Notes under the pieces: generated by a model
Told to the model about the DNA's origin: nothing
Seen by the model: the letters and a program-made list of their open reading frames with translations, nothing else
The model's database searches: none
Translations under genes and position numbers: made by a program
Shown here: positions 50,241 to 59,593 of the stretch, piece after piece
How the letters are laid out: every line of letters starts with the position of its first letter
Position numbering within the stretch: the first letter of the stretch is position 1
NCBI GenBank assembly: GCA_003221615.1
Contig: QHSQ01000124.1
Span: 1-63,256, forward strand
Direction: 5' to 3'
Source: Candidatus Rokuibacteriota bacterium
GTDB lineage: Bacteria; Methylomirabilota; Methylomirabilia; Rokubacteriales; CSP1-6
Length of the DNA: 63,256 nt

Positions 50241-51800
50241 ATGGTGTCGATACGAATCCGGCCCTGTCGTCTGGTTGTCGCGCTGCTCGTACTCGGCGTG
50301 ATCATCGGGGCGATCGCTCCGCGGCGCTCGGTCGCCCAGGAGGCTCAGCCGGCGCCGAAGTCCCCGGCGGAGTCGAACGCGAGCGCGGCAAGCGCGGCCC
50401 CGGCGCGTTCTCCCGATCAGGTCATGGCGTCCCTGAATCGGGCGATGACCTGGTATCGGCAGGCACGAATCGTGATGCGCTCCGTCGAGGGCAGCGGCGT
50501 GTTCGGTCGCGCCGACGAGCAGACCGCGCTCCGTCTGCTCGGGAGAGCCTTCGACGTGGCCCACGCCGAGGCCGCGCTGCTCGGCCGCGACAACGCCACC
50601 GCGTCCGGCGCCGGCGGCCGTCGAGCCGAGGAGCAAAAGAAGATCGAGGCGGCCGTTCGCCAGGACGAGCGGGACGTCGAGCGCCTGCGAGCGCGCCTTC
50701 GCGACGAGCCCGAGAGGCAATCGACCCTGCAACGGCAACTTGCGGCCGCGCAGAACCGGCTCGATCTCGAGCGAGCCCGCCTCGAGTTCTTCGCCCAGGT
50801 CCGCGAGCTCGCCTCGTCCCGCTCGGACCCCGACGACGATCTCGACCATCAGATCGACGCGCTCCGGGAAGCGGTGCCCGAGCTCCGCTCATCGAACGCG
50901 GCGCAGTCCGTGGCGGCGGCGCCGACGGGCCCGACGTCCGGCACCTGGGCGATGATCCAGCGCCTGCTCGCGTTGCAGCGAAGCCGGAGCCGTCTCGAAG
51001 ACCTCGAGACGGCGACCAACGAGCTCGTGCGTCGCCTGGATGAAGAGGTCAAGGGGGCCCGGGCCGGTCTCCGGCCGATCCTCACCCGGCTGGAAGCGCT
51101 GGCGAAGGATCCCACCGATTCGGGGAAGTCGCTGACGGAGAGTCAGCGCGAATTTCGCAACCTGCTCGAGCGACGGAAGCTTCTCGTGGCGGTTGTGCTG
51201 CCGCTGCGTGAAGAAGCCGCGCTTGCCCGGCGGTATGCGAGCGATCTCAAGGGCTGGAACGAGGTCATCGATCGCGAGTCGTGGCAAGCCCTGCAGGGGT
51301 TGGCCCTCGATCTTCTCGGGGTCATCGTGGCGCTCGCCGTGATCCTCATCGGCGGCGTGCTGTGGCGGGTGGCGACGATCCGATACGTGAGCGACGGCGC
51401 GCGCCGGCGCTTGCTCTTGACCACCCGGAGCGTCGTCGTGACCCTGGCCGTCGCGCTCGTGCTGATCTTCCACTTCACCAGCGAGATGGCGGCCCTCGTG
51501 ACCGCGCTCGGGTTCGCCGCGGCCGGCATCGCCTTCGCGCTCCAGAACGTGATCCTCGCGGTCGCCGGTTACTTCACGATGGTCGCGCCGAACGGGATCC
51601 GCGTCGGCGACCGGGTGAGCCTCCAAGGGCCTTTCGGGTACGTGCACGGCGAGGTCGCCGAGATCGGCTTCGTGCGTATCAAGCTTCGCGAGCTGGCCGG
51701 CGAGCCGCTCAAACCCACGGGGCGAGTCGTCGTCTTCCCCAACTCGGTCGTCTTCACCGGGAGCTTCTTCAAGGATCCGTCGGAAGCCCCGGCGCCCTGA
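50241..51800 (+). CDS. MscS-family mechanosensitive channel with long periplasmic coiled-coil domain
   Basis: The 519-residue protein has a signal-like N-terminus (LVVALLVLGVIIGAIAPRRSVAQ), then about 300 residues rich in Arg/Glu with heptad-like coiled-coil stretches (EEQKKIEAAVRQDERDVERL and similar), and a C-terminal MscS core: LLLTTRSVVVTLAVALVLIFH, the pore helix ALVTALGFAAAGIAFALQNV and VAPNGIRVGDRVSLQGPFG beta domain. The cytoplasmic vestibule is short. MscK-like long periplasmic parts often sense extra signals. It is in line with the peptide permeases, 10 bp downstream. Confidence 0.85.
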   Translation: MVSIRIRPCRLVVALLVLGVIIGAIAPRRSVAQEAQPAPKSPAESNASAASAAPARSPDQVMASLNRAMTWYRQARIVMRSVEGSGVFGRADEQTALRLLGRAFDVAHAEAALLGRDNATASGAGGRRAEEQKKIEAAVRQDERDVERLRARLRDEPERQSTLQRQLAAAQNRLDLERARLEFFAQVRELASSRSDPDDDLDHQIDALREAVPELRSSNAAQSVAAAPTGPTSGTWAMIQRLLALQRSRSRLEDLETATNELVRRLDEEVKGARAGLRPILTRLEALAKDPTDSGKSLTESQREFRNLLERRKLLVAVVLPLREEAALARRYASDLKGWNEVIDRESWQALQGLALDLLGVIVALAVILIGGVLWRVATIRYVSDGARRRLLLTTRSVVVTLAVALVLIFHFTSEMAALVTALGFAAAGIAFALQNVILAVAGYFTMVAPNGIRVGDRVSLQGPFGYVHGEVAEIGFVRIKLRELAGEPLKPTGRVVVFPNSVVFTGSFFKDPSEAPAP

Positions 51801-51825
51801 CGAGGCGCGGGTCCCGTAGCCCGTC

Positions 51826-54495
51826 TCAGCGCCAGTCGCCGATCAGGACGAGCCCAGCCCAATAGAAGGGGTGGCGCGTCGCGGGATTTGCCAGCAACGC
51901 CCGCTGGGCATCACGCAGCGCCTGGGCCTTGTCGAGCGCGCCCGGTTCTACATCGAGCCCTCGATAGAACGTCAGCATCAGCTGCTGGGTCGCGATATCG
52001 TCGATCGACCATAGGCTCACGACGACCGACGACACACCCGCGGAGCTGAAGAACCGGCCCAGGCTCATCAGCTCGGTGCCGGGTCGATCCTCGGCCAGGC
52101 CGGTCTCGCAGGCACTGAGCGTCACCAGGTGAGTCGCGCTCAGGCTGAGCCGGGGAATGTCGCGGGCCCGCAACCGATTCCGGCCCTCGAACGCGAGCCA
52201 GGAATCGGCGGGCGACACAGGATCGACGATTCCATGGGTGGCCAGGTGCAGGATGCCGAACCCCTCCGCCCTCGGCGCCGGGCCTCCGGGCGCAGCCGGC
52301 GACGATCCGCTTTGGACGCCTGAGGCGAGGTGGGTCTGCAGGCTCGCCAGGGTCGCCTGATCACCGCTCAGCGCCACCGCTCGGGACCCGAACAGAACCT
52401 TGATCGTGCCGATCTCCTTCTCGGCATAGTCGAGTTGACGCAGCGCGGGACGCTCGTGCCGATAGGTCGGATTGCCCAGCGCCAGCACGGTTCGCCCCCG
52501 CGCCCGACGCTGCCCGAATGCGATCCGCATGAGACTCGCGTTCGTGACGTAGCTCACGGCGACGTCCTCGACGATGAAGCGAATCGTTCCGGTCTTGGGC
52601 TCGTAGGGGCCGAGCCCGTGGAAGGGCAGATAAAAGAGCAGTCCGGTCGGCGCGATCAGCAGGTGGCGCACGGCCTTCCACTCGGTCTCGATCGGCCCCA
52701 GGAGCGCGCGATAGAGCCAGTCGGTGATCTCGCGAAGCTCCTTCCATTCCGGCGCCGCCCATGAATCGATCCGCCACTGGTCACGGTCGCCGCGCACCTG
52801 AGCCGCCAGCTCGCGATACCGGCGGATACGTGTCTCGAGCTCGCGACGTCCGACGGCCGGCACCCGTCGCCATGACATTCCGCCGGGATTCGACACGAGA
52901 AAGAGCCAGAGCGCGTCGTCGGCGGCGAAGTACGTCACGAGAAGCTGGCCGGGCTCGAGCTGGGGCCCGAGCCCCTCCATGGTCTCGGGACTCACACTCA
53001 CGTACTGACTGAACCGGTCGCCGTATCGCTGATGGATCTCGGCCACGGCGACCTGCGCCTGCTGGCGCACGCCGACGAGCTCTACCTGAAGCCGGTTCGC
53101 CGCATCGTCTTTGCCGGCCCGCTGGAGCGCCGCGATCTCCTCGGCCAGCGCCTCCTCCTGACGCAGGAGTCCTTGCGCGCCCTGGAGCGCGCTCTCGGCA
53201 TCGGCCTCGCGCAGTTGGGCGCTGCGCTTGAGCAGCTCGCGCCGCAGCGCCGCCGATTTGCTCCGCTCGACGTAGCCGAGCGCCGTGGACACGTCGCCCT
53301 TGCGAAGGAGCGCGTCGATGAGCGTCGCGTAGAGACGGCTCGTCGCGCGAGCGAACTCGCGTTCCGCGCCCCGTGCGTCACGGCCCTGATAGCGCTCGAG
53401 GATGCGAACAGCCTCGTTGAGATCCGCGAGGCCCCGATCACGCTCGGCGTCGCTTCCGCCGCCGACCAGGGCCTCGCCGCGAGCGGCGTACGCCATGCGC
53501 GCGGCGTTGGGCGCGTTGATGTTCTCGGCCAGGCTCACGGCGTCGTCGAGGGCGCTCAGCGCCTCCGGGCGTCGTCCGAGCGCGGAGAGGGCGCGCCCCC
53601 GGTTGACGAGGATGGCCGCGCGTGCGAATGCGTTCGGCTCCGTCTTCTCGAGGTCGCGGGCCTTGTCGAGGTAGGTGAGCGCCGCCGTGAGGAAGGCTCG
53701 GCGCTCGGCCCCTTCGGCCGCCGCGCCCAGCAGAACATCGGCGAGCGAATCTAGGATCGCGGTCTGGAGGATCGGATCGCGAAGTGACTCGGCGAGTGCC
53801 TGAGCCTCGGTGAGCCGAGCGCGCGCCTCCGTGACGTTCCCCTCGGCGCCCAGCAGTCGACCGCGATTGTTCAGGGCCTGGGCGCGCAGCTGACGGTCGT
53901 CGTCGGTGGCTCGCGAGGACTCTGTCACGCCGGCGGCCTCGTCGAAGCTCGCCCGCGCGTCGTTGACGCGATCCATCTCGTAGTAGACCAGGCCGAGGTT
54001 ATTCAGCGCGCGGCCTCTCGCCAGCCGAGTCAGCGCAGAGGGCGGAGACTGCTCGGCCAGGCTCGAGGCCTCGGTGAGATACCGCTCGGCCTCCTCGTAG
54101 CTGGCGACGAAGTAGTGCGCCGTGCCGAGGTTGATGGTGGCATTGATGCGTGCGAGCGAACGCGACGGGCTGCTCCCACGCTCCAGTATCTGCACGGCGG
54201 TCGCGTGGCTGACGAGTGCCTGATCCAGCTTGCCGTGCCGCTGGAGAACCAGTCCCTCGAAATCGAGGGCCACGGCCTGGCGCTCGACGTCGCCGGCCTG
54301 ACGGAACTGCTCGATCAGCGCGCGCGTCTTTTGAAGCGCCGCGTCGAGGTCGCCGCGCTCGAACAGGGTGAAGGCGGTCGCCTCGGCGACCGCCGCCGCG
54401 CGCGATCGCCCGGCCCCCAGAAGGAGCGCACGGTACCCGACCGCGTCGGGATCGATCACCGTCTGCGCCAGCGCTGGAGCCGCGCTGACGAGCAT
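51826..54495 (-). CDS. Secreted TPR-CHAT caspase-like protease
   Basis: The product has TPR-like helical repeats (ALNNLGLVYYEMDRVNDARA and others), a coiled region and a C-terminal CHAT domain with the caspase-like dyad: His in FGILHLATHGIVDP and Cys in VTLSACETGLAED. It closes with HPFYWAGLVLIGDWR, a normal CHAT end. A signal sequence (VRLTALVVAMLVSAAPALAQ) is encoded, but no ATG, GTG or TTG lies between the ATG at 54495 (inside that signal) and a GTG at 54696, which would overlap the preceding gene by 149 bp. The true start is therefore unclear. It lies directly downstream of a second, broken CHAT gene of the same type. Confidence 0.82.
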   Translation of the reverse strand: MLVSAAPALAQTVIDPDAVGYRALLLGAGRSRAAAVAEATAFTLFERGDLDAALQKTRALIEQFRQAGDVERQAVALDFEGLVLQRHGKLDQALVSHATAVQILERGSSPSRSLARINATINLGTAHYFVASYEEAERYLTEASSLAEQSPPSALTRLARGRALNNLGLVYYEMDRVNDARASFDEAAGVTESSRATDDDRQLRAQALNNRGRLLGAEGNVTEARARLTEAQALAESLRDPILQTAILDSLADVLLGAAAEGAERRAFLTAALTYLDKARDLEKTEPNAFARAAILVNRGRALSALGRRPEALSALDDAVSLAENINAPNAARMAYAARGEALVGGGSDAERDRGLADLNEAVRILERYQGRDARGAEREFARATSRLYATLIDALLRKGDVSTALGYVERSKSAALRRELLKRSAQLREADAESALQGAQGLLRQEEALAEEIAALQRAGKDDAANRLQVELVGVRQQAQVAVAEIHQRYGDRFSQYVSVSPETMEGLGPQLEPGQLLVTYFAADDALWLFLVSNPGGMSWRRVPAVGRRELETRIRRYRELAAQVRGDRDQWRIDSWAAPEWKELREITDWLYRALLGPIETEWKAVRHLLIAPTGLLFYLPFHGLGPYEPKTGTIRFIVEDVAVSYVTNASLMRIAFGQRRARGRTVLALGNPTYRHERPALRQLDYAEKEIGTIKVLFGSRAVALSGDQATLASLQTHLASGVQSGSSPAAPGGPAPRAEGFGILHLATHGIVDPVSPADSWLAFEGRNRLRARDIPRLSLSATHLVTLSACETGLAEDRPGTELMSLGRFFSSAGVSSVVVSLWSIDDIATQQLMLTFYRGLDVEPGALDKAQALRDAQRALLANPATRHPFYWAGLVLIGDWR

Positions 54496-54547
54496 AGCGA
54501 CGACGAGCGCTGTGAGCCGAACGACCGGCCGAAGCGCCGAAGTCGAG

Positions 54548-57335
54548 CTAACGGGCCCCGATGAGAATGAACGCGGCCCAGTAGTAGGGGTGCGCCGTCC
54601 GCACGCGGCTGCGCACCGCGGTCTGCGCTGCCTGGACCGCCGACGCTCGCGACTCGCCCGCCGCGAGACTTCGATGTAGCGCCACCATCCAATCACGTGT
54701 CGCTTCCTCCTCGACCCGCCAGAGGGCGGCCACGATCGCCTGGGCGCCCGCCGTGCTGAAAGCCTTCGCGAGCGTGATCAGGGCCACCCCGGGTGCGACC
54801 TCCCCTGGTGTCGCCGTCTCGCACGCTGACAGCACCGCCAGGCGTATTGGCAGCGTCAGCCCCATGACTTCCTTGAGGGTCAGCCGCCGGCTGGCGTCGT
54901 CGCTTCCCGCCAACACCAGGTACGACAGAGCCGGCGCATTCCCGTCGAGCACACCGTGCGTGGCGAGATGAAGCTCGAACTCGCTGGTCTGATTTTTCAG
55001 CTCGCCGATGAGCCGGTCCTTCGTCGCCCCGGCACCCTCCAGCACCACGGCTCCGGCGCGCAGCCGCCCGAGGGCCCGCACCTCGCCGCTCGAAGCCGGG
55101 AGGCTCCCATCCGGGTTCCCGACCGCCACGAGAACGACATGGGCGTTCGGTGATCCGCCTCCCATCACGACGTCCGGCAACTCGTGCTGGGTTGCGTACC
55201 TCACCCGGTGTGTCTCGGCGAGGTAGCGGTTCGCTCGCCGCTGTTTCCATGTGACGACGGTAGATCCGGATCAGCTCGTAGAGCTCCGCCTGGGTGATCG
55301 TCTGCTCCTTCACCTCATAGAGGCCGCCCGGATCGACCACGAACGTATAGAGAGCCTTCGCCGCGGAGTAGTACTGCACGGCGAGAGTCCCGGCCGGGAG
55401 CCGGTTTGCGTACTTCGCCAGATCTTCGGGGAACACGGCCCGCTGCTTCGCCACCAGAGCGGTGTACTCCGGGTAGCGAGCGAGAAACCGCTCCGATTCG
55501 TCATTGAAATCGGCTTTGGTCCGCGCCAGCAGCCGCGTGAGGTTCTGGATCTTCTCGCCGGTTTGCTCGGCGGGCCGCTCGGATTGCTCGGTCTCGATCT
55601 GCGACTCCAGCGCCGCCACCTGGTCCTGCTTGGCCAGCATCGGCTCGGCCTTCTCGCGCGCATCCCTGTCGGGCGCTTGCCGATCAATGCCTGTCAAAGC
55701 GTCGGCCGCGACCCAGCCACGCTTGGTTTCCAGGACCGCCCAGGCCTCGCGATCGTACCCCATGCCCGGCTGCTGGCCGTGGGCACGCAAGAGCGCGCTC
55801 GCCAGCGCATCGTAGGCTTCGAGCTTGTTGCCGGCCTCCAGAAACCTGGAGCGGGCCTCGTCTCCGAACTGCGCCGAGAGCTGAGAGATGATCTGCACGG
55901 CCTCGCGGTAAAGTGGCAGCGCCGCGTCCAGGCGTCCCGCCTTCTCCTCGAGGCGTCCGAGCCCGAGCGCGGCCCTCCAGTTCGCCGCGAGCGCGCGAGT
56001 CTCTCGCGCGATGGCCAGCGCCCGCGCGTACAACGGCCGAGCGCCCTGATCGTCGCCCGTCGCCTCCAGCACGCCCGCGAGGTTGACGAGACTCGATGCG
56101 ACACGGGGGTGCTTCGGCCCGAGGCTCTGCTCACGAATTGCCAGCGCGCGCTCGTACAGCGGTCGACCGGCCGCATCGTCCTTCTGCGCGCGCAAGAGCC
56201 CGGCCAGGCTGTTGAGACTCTCGGCCACGGCGGGATGCATCGCGCCAAACTTCCGCTCTCGCATGGCCAGGGCGCGCTCGTACAGATGCCGCGCCGCCGC
56301 GAAGTCTCCCGCGGCACGCAGGAGCCCGGCCAGGCTGTTGAGGCTATCCGCGATATCCGGGTGCATCGGATCCAAGTGTTGTTCGCGAATCGCGAGAGCC
56401 CGCTCGTACATCGGACGCGCCGCGGCATTGTCGCCGCTCGTGCGAAACAGATTACCCAGATCGTTCAACGTCTCGGCCGTCTTGATTGGCGCCGTGGATC
56501 CCTCGGAGTGTTCTCTGATGCTCAGGGCGCGTCCGTACAACGATCGCGCGCCGCCATAGTCCCCGATCACCCTCAGCAGCCCTGCGAGATCGTTCAAGGT
56601 CTGCGCCACGACGGGGTGAGTGGGGCCCAATTCTTTCTCGCGGATCTTCAACGCCCGCTCGTAGAGGGGGCGCGCCGCCGTATAGTCGCCCATCGTCTGA
56701 AAAAGCCCCGCCAAATCGTTCAAGCTGTTGGCGGCCCCGAGGGAGTTCGGCCCCAGCTCGCGCTCGCGGAGGGTCAGCGCCCGCTCGTACAGCCACCGCG
56801 CGCTCGCGTAGTCTCCGGTCTGTTTCAGCACGGTCCCGAGATCGTCGAGGCTCGACGCCACGCGAGGGTTCGCGGGCCCTAGTTCCTCCTCACGCAGGGT
56901 CAGGGCCCTCTCGTACATGCCGCGTGCTCCCGCGTAATCACCGATCTCGAACAGGAGTTTGCCCAGGCCGCTGAGGCTCTCGGCCACATCAGGATGCGTC
57001 GGCTCCAACACCTGCTCGCGGATGGCCAACGCGCGCTCGTAACACTGGCGCGCGCCCGCATAGTCGCCAGTCGTCCGCAGAATCAAACCCAGCAGATGGA
57101 GGCTTTCCGCCACGTCCGGATGGGTCGGGCCTCCAGTCGATTCGCCAAGCCTCAGGGCTTCGCGCGCTCGGGGAATTGCCTCGGCCGCGCGTCCCTGACT
57201 CCGAAGCGCCGCCGCCTCGCGGCGAAGTTGAGCCGCGCGAGCCGTTGGCGTCTCACTGTCGCCCTCGGCGCCGGCGCGAGCGACGCTGATGGCGAGCATG
57301 CCGAGCACGAGCGTCACTCGGCCTAGCCGCAGCAC
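54548..57335 (-). pseudogene. Secreted TPR-CHAT protein, internal deletion and frameshift
   Basis: From GTG 57335 come a signal peptide (VTLVLGMLAISVARAGA), ten 42-residue kinesin-light-chain-type TPRs (GDYAGARQCYERALAIREQ pattern) and the start of the CHAT domain (FVVDPGGLYEVKEQTITQAEL). After IRIYRRHMETAA, near 55225-55245, the frame shifts by one and continues as NRYLAETHRVRYATQ to the end, with the dyad LHLATHGVLDG and VLSACETATPG. About 100 residues normally found between these points are missing. The separate C-terminal piece could be made from an internal start at 55204. Intact, it would be a periplasmic caspase-like protease with a TPR sensor. Confidence 0.8.
55935..57194 (-). repeat. 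Ten 126-bp repeats coding for 42-residue TPRs
   Basis: Each unit encodes G-D-Y/F-x-x-A-R-x-x-Y-E-R-A-L-x-I-R-E, then H-P-x-V-A-x-S-L-x-x-L-A-x-L-L. The units are regular in length (one has an extra residue) and partly conserved at DNA level, especially around the Y-E-R-A-L codons. They form the superhelix that would bind a partner protein. The internal similarity makes this region open to recombination or misassembly. Confidence 0.85.
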
Positions 57336-57485
57336 GCGGCCGTCCCTATGCGTGGCATGTGAGTCCGCACGCAGCGCGCGGCGATGCGCACGCCGAGATC
57401 GCGGCTCGGTGGTCTGGCGACGGCGAGCGGTGCCCCGACCGGATGGCGGAAGCGCGCCCGCGCCGCCGTGCGCACACGCCTGTCG

Positions 57486-57938
57486 CTATTGGATGACCCA
57501 GGTATACGTGCTGTAGGAGTCGCAGGCAAACCACCGCGGGCCCCAGTAGCGCGTGGTGCCGTCAGTGAAATCGGCCTCGGCGTAGATCTTCGTTCGGCCG
57601 GTCGACACATCGCGCGCGATCGCGTCGCCGTAGCGCCCGATCGACCCCCAGTAGTCGCCGTCGATGAACACGCGGTGCACGACGAACTGCGTGCGGTTGT
57701 CGATATGAATGTCGCAGGAGTTCCGACCCTGACGAGTCGCCACCGGCGCGGTCGTTGGATTCTTGGCAGCCGGCTTGCCGACCTCGGCGGCGAGGGATCC
57801 GGACGTCGCCTTGTCTTCCACCGCAGGCTTCGCTTCTTTCGTTGGCTTCGGTTGCTGCGCCAGAATGGTCCCTGCGCCGATCAGGGTCATCACACTCACC
57901 GCCGATACTGCCCACCATCCGAGTCGCGCGTTCGTCAT
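57486..57938 (-). CDS. Secreted hypothetical protein
   Basis: I do not recognise this 150-residue protein. GAGGAGGAGACGAGG precedes the ATG at 57938. A signal sequence (LGWWAVSAVSVMTLIGAGTILAQQ-type, residues 6-29) leads to a Lys/Ala/Pro-rich linker of 45 residues and a compact C-terminal domain with CDIHIDNRTQFVVHRVFIDG and RYWGPRWFACDSYSTYTWVI, rich in aromatic residues and with two Cys that could bond. The domain resembles small secreted beta-sandwich modules that bind carbohydrate or protein. It precedes the CHAT genes on the same strand, 150 bp apart. Confidence 0.65.
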   Translation of the reverse strand: MTNARLGWWAVSAVSVMTLIGAGTILAQQPKPTKEAKPAVEDKATSGSLAAEVGKPAAKNPTTAPVATRQGRNSCDIHIDNRTQFVVHRVFIDGDYWGSIGRYGDAIARDVSTGRTKIYAEADFTDGTTRYWGPRWFACDSYSTYTWVIQ

Positions 57939-58053
57939 CCTCGTCTCCTCCTCTGTGTGTGGGAAGCTTTCACCTCCCTCGTCGAACCGCTCGCGGTGAT
58001 CGACGACGCGGGATCGTCGCTCCCGGACCCGCTGTTTGTCAAGACGCGCGCGC

Positions 58054-59226
58054 TTACTCACTCGAAGAAGGAGAGGACCGACGGAGATCGAGCATCGGTG
58101 ATGCCGGGAGGTCGTCGAGCGTCTCGAGCCGCGTGAGCCGCCCCATGTGAGCGATGATCTTGGCGATCTGCCTGGACGCGTCCACGACCTGGGCGAGCCG
58201 CCCCTGCTGCTCCGGCGTGAGATCCCGGCGCAAGAGCTCGAGCCGGCCGACGATGACGGACAGCGGATTGTTGATCTCGTGCGCGGCCGCGTTGGCGAGC
58301 TGAGCGACCGCGCGCAAGGTCTCGGCGCGGCGCTCGGCTTCTTCGGCGCGGCGGTGGTTGGTGATGTCCTCGATCGTGCCTTCCCAGTACTCGTGCTCGC
58401 CGTCGCGCAGCGCGCGAGCATTCATCCTGGCCCAGACGGTGCCGCCGTCGTTCGTCCGGAGCTCCACGTGAAAATCGCGGGTGACTCCGGCAGCGTCCCG
58501 CGCGCGATGGGCACGTTCGCGGTCTTCGGGGTTGACGTACAGCAATGCGGCGTTGACGCCGAGCAAGGCTTCGCGGCTCTGGAACCTCAGCATCTCGACC
58601 ATCGCGGGGTTGGCGTCGAGGATCTGGCCGCTCGGCGTGGCCCGGAAGATGCCGACTGGAATGTGCTCGACCAGGCTGTGATAGCGCTCCTCGGCGATGA
58701 CCGCCTCGGCGCGCTGGCGCTCGGTCTCGGCGCGGAGCCAGGCCGCGCGGAGCAGCAGGGCCAGCTGCTGCCCCACGGCTTCCAGCATCGACACCCTGGC
58801 CAGATCGACGCGCTCCGCTCGCTCCCACCACACGAGGTAGAGCGCGCCGGCCACCTCGGCGTCGACATGGAACGGCACGATCACTGCCGAGCGATGGGGA
58901 AATCGGTGGAACAGCTCGAAGGTGAACCGTGGGTCGTTCTGGACGTCGTCGCTCGACGTGACGCTGGCCCCGGCGAACACGCTCTCGCGGAAGCCTTGCT
59001 CGTCGATCGGCACGACCGCAGCCATCAGGATCTCGAGCGCGTGCTTGGGCACCCGATAGGCGGCGACCGGGACGAGGACGCGCCGCACTCGATCGACCCG
59101 GTAGGCCGCGCCGGTCTCGGCCCCGACGAACCGCACGACTTCGCGGACGACGAGGCGCAGCGCTTCGGTGAGGTCGGCCTCGGTCGTCAGGATGTGGGCG
59201 ATCGTGATGAGGAGATCCGCACCCAT
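58054..59226 (-). CDS. GAF-PAS-HisKA sensor protein without ATPase domain
   Basis: The 390-residue soluble protein has a GAF domain (residues about 5-165, DLTEALRLVVREVVRFVGAETG), a PAS domain (about 178-300, YHSLVEHIPVGIFRATPSG, WEGTIEDITNHRRAEEAE) and a HisKA helix with an intact phospho-acceptor: LANAAAHEINNPLSVIVGR. It stops 50 residues later (LDLRRSSPSSSE), so the HATPase domain that should supply the phosphate is absent. It may be phosphorylated by another kinase, work as a phosphatase-type dimer partner, or be a truncated gene; the tidy end argues against random loss. Confidence 0.85.
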   Translation of the reverse strand: MGADLLITIAHILTTEADLTEALRLVVREVVRFVGAETGAAYRVDRVRRVLVPVAAYRVPKHALEILMAAVVPIDEQGFRESVFAGASVTSSDDVQNDPRFTFELFHRFPHRSAVIVPFHVDAEVAGALYLVWWERAERVDLARVSMLEAVGQQLALLLRAAWLRAETERQRAEAVIAEERYHSLVEHIPVGIFRATPSGQILDANPAMVEMLRFQSREALLGVNAALLYVNPEDRERAHRARDAAGVTRDFHVELRTNDGGTVWARMNARALRDGEHEYWEGTIEDITNHRRAEEAERRAETLRAVAQLANAAAHEINNPLSVIVGRLELLRRDLTPEQQGRLAQVVDASRQIAKIIAHMGRLTRLETLDDLPASPMLDLRRSSPSSSE

Positions 59227-59419
59227 TCACTCTTTACGATACGGCAGCCCGATCGTCGGACCGACACAGATTTCGCGGCCGATTTGGGTCAGCGGGCCGG
59301 CAAGAACCGGCGCGACCCGTGACGGAAATCGACCGGAAATCTGCGTAAGTGCCGATCATCGGCCTCCTCGAGGCCCTGGCACACCGCATGCTCCTTGATG
59401 GGTCAGGAAGATTCCGGAG

Positions 59420-59560
59420 ATGGGCACGCGCAGGATTCACAGCGCGCACATGCGAAAGCGATTCGCGCGGATCGCCCTGGAAGCCGCGCTCGTGGTCACC
59501 CTCCTGTTGCCCTGGGCGGCCATCCTCGCCTGGCTATTTTGGAGGACTGCGTTGCGGTGA
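59420..59560 (+). CDS. 46-residue single-span membrane protein
   Basis: The ATG at 59420 opens a short frame: MGTRRIHSAHMRKRFARIAL, then one strong membrane segment (AALVVTLLLPWAAILAWLFW) and RTALR. Basic residues before the segment predict an N-in orientation. Codon third positions are GC-rich like the neighbours. The gene ends 33 bp before the GumN-like pseudogene. No family is recognised; support comes from composition and hydrophobicity only. Confidence 0.45.
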   Translation: MGTRRIHSAHMRKRFARIALEAALVVTLLLPWAAILAWLFWRTALR

Positions 59561-59593
59561 CGGCGTATCCTCCTCTCTTCGGAGGGTGCGCCC

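Noticed and set aside
55935..57194. Regular 126-bp repeats as a possible CRISPR or satellite array
   Set aside because: They encode standard 42-residue TPRs in one frame, have no unique spacers and are much longer than CRISPR repeats.
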